Assembly (NCBI RefSeq): GCF_017565305.1
Contig: NZ_JAGEKP010000005.1
Location: forward strand, 1-64,000
DNA length: 64,000 nucleotides
From: Leifsonia sp. TF02-11
Lineage (GTDB): Bacteria > Actinomycetota > Actinomycetes > Actinomycetales > Microbacteriaceae
Direction: 5' to 3'
Shown: piece after piece, positions 63,453 to 64,000 of the stretch
How the letters are laid out: every line of letters begins with the position of its first letter
Position numbering within the stretch: the stretch's first letter is position 1
Translations under genes and position numbers: made by a program
Notes under the pieces: generated by a model
Told to the model about the DNA's origin: nothing
Database searches by the model: none
Seen by the model: the letters and a program-made list of their open reading frames with translations, nothing else

Positions 63453-63494
63453 CTTTCGTGCCCGGAGACACGAGACTCCGCGAAGAGTGGTCTA

Positions 63495-63510
63495 CTGTCG
63501 AATTCGACAG
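63495..63510. promoter_or_regulatory. 16-bp perfect palindrome overlapping sigma factor promoter
   Basis: CTGTCGAATTCGACAG is fully self-complementary. It overlaps a TACTGT -10-like box (63493-63498) about 50 nt before the sigma factor gene. Likely an operator. Confidence 0.4.
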
Positions 63511-63550
63511 CGCCCGACACCAACGCAGCACCGGAGCGGAGAAACAGCAC

Positions 63551-64000
63551 GTGGACGACACCTCGGGCGACGGCTCGCCACCCGACCTCGATGCGCTTCT
63601 GCTCGCGACGGCGCGTGGCGATCAGCGTGCGTTCTCGGACTTCTACGACCGGACCGCCCCTCGGGTGCTCGGCCTGGTGCGCCGGCTCGTGATCGACGCG
63701 GCGCAGTCGGAGGAGGTCACGCAGGAGGTCTTCCTCGAAGCGTGGCAATCCGCGGCGCGGTTCGATCCGAATAAGGGACGAGCACTCACCTGGATCCTCA
63801 CGATGGCCCACCGGCGAGCGGTCGACCGCATCCGGGCGTCCCAGTCCGCCCACGATCGGGATACCGCCATCGGCATCCGCGACCTGCCGACGGATTTCGA
63901 CGTGGTGGCCGAAACGGTCGAGGTGCGGGTGGAACACGAGAGGGTGGAGGTGGCCATGACGAGACTGAGCGACGCGCAACGGCAGGCCATCGGCCTCGCG
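63551..64000 (+). CDS. ECF sigma factor (SigK-like), 3' end beyond the window
   Basis: At least 150 codons, open to the last base. Region 2 is RAFSDFYDRTAPRVLGLV, then EVTQEVFLEAWQSAARFDP, then RALTWILTMAHRRAVDRIRAS, the SigK/SigL family pattern; region 4 begins at MTRLSDAQRQAIGLA. GTG 63551 follows GGAG by 10 nt. An anti-sigma (RskA-like) gene is expected next, outside the window. Confidence 0.88.
   Translation, partial: MDDTSGDGSPPDLDALLLATARGDQRAFSDFYDRTAPRVLGLVRRLVIDAAQSEEVTQEVFLEAWQSAARFDPNKGRALTWILTMAHRRAVDRIRASQSAHDRDTAIGIRDLPTDFDVVAETVEVRVEHERVEVAMTRLSDAQRQAIGLA

Overview
The window is high-GC actinobacterial chromosome. Several traits point to the Microbacteriaceae (Leifsonia/Microbacterium-like): GTG and TTG starts, frequent ATGA/GTGA start-stop overlaps, many starts lying 6-7 nt after a TANNNT box (leaderless mRNAs), LAxTG-type sorting, ROK/DeoR sugar loci and a small 'FHKPTLFPGGMFEAF' protein. 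The assignment to family is inference; no rRNA is present. I see no integrase, transposase, prophage or CRISPR array, so this looks like ordinary core/niche metabolism with a few decayed or odd pieces.

Layout. 1-7 kb: a membrane-anchored DDAH-like hydrolase, a heterodimeric ABC exporter behind a leader with a 29-codon upstream ORF, and a PLP fold-III (ODC-like) protein that has lost its PLP lysine. 7-12.7 kb: a receiver-only regulator, a NarL regulator and a sensor kinase in one operon, then a lipoprotein, an ATL-type alkyltransferase-like protein, a GNAT and NADP-isocitrate dehydrogenase. 12.9-16.7 kb: a DUF1254/DUF1214 protein, a divergent XRE-cupin regulator/CPFC flavoprotein pair, and an SDR.

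16.8-34.1 kb is an amino-sugar region. A ROK repressor precedes an ABC importer (lipoprotein plus two permeases), a GH3 N-acetylhexosaminidase, a ROK kinase and nagB; nagA converges on it. This forms an import, cleave, phosphorylate, deacetylate, deaminate route for GlcNAc/chitobiose. After purU and an NCS1 permease/cysteine hydrolase pair comes a second, oppositely oriented five-gene operon (ROK kinase, PfkB kinase, class II aldolase, DeoR regulator, second NagA-like deacetylase). It resembles a GalNAc/tagatose-6-P route but lacks a deaminase/isomerase and a transporter. A GH20 hexosaminidase lies at 41-42.7 kb.

34.3-41 kb holds surface-related genes: a small secreted protein, a PIG-V-like mannosyltransferase, a LuxR-ATPase with an altered Walker A, a DUF4012 protein and an LAMTG-anchored protein. 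42.8-45.7 kb is the one-carbon operon glyA-folD-ybaK behind a recognisable ZTP (pfl) riboswitch. 45.8-51.4 kb has a gamma-carbonic anhydrase, an MBL hydrolase and the Leloir genes galT-galK divergent from a DeoR regulator and galM. 51.3-59.7 kb has an SDR/TetR pair with twin operators, a truncated DUF1801 remnant, a Ca2+/H+ exchanger, a ClC transporter, lipoproteins, an SRPBCC/DUF4166 pair joined by a 17-bp triple repeat of ribosome-binding site plus start, and an HtrA-like protease. 59.8-64 kb has a PadR/HAAS operon ending in an unrecognised 38-aa ORF, small membrane and hypothetical proteins, tRNA-Lys(UUU), a compact structured RNA candidate and an ECF sigma factor cut by the window edge.
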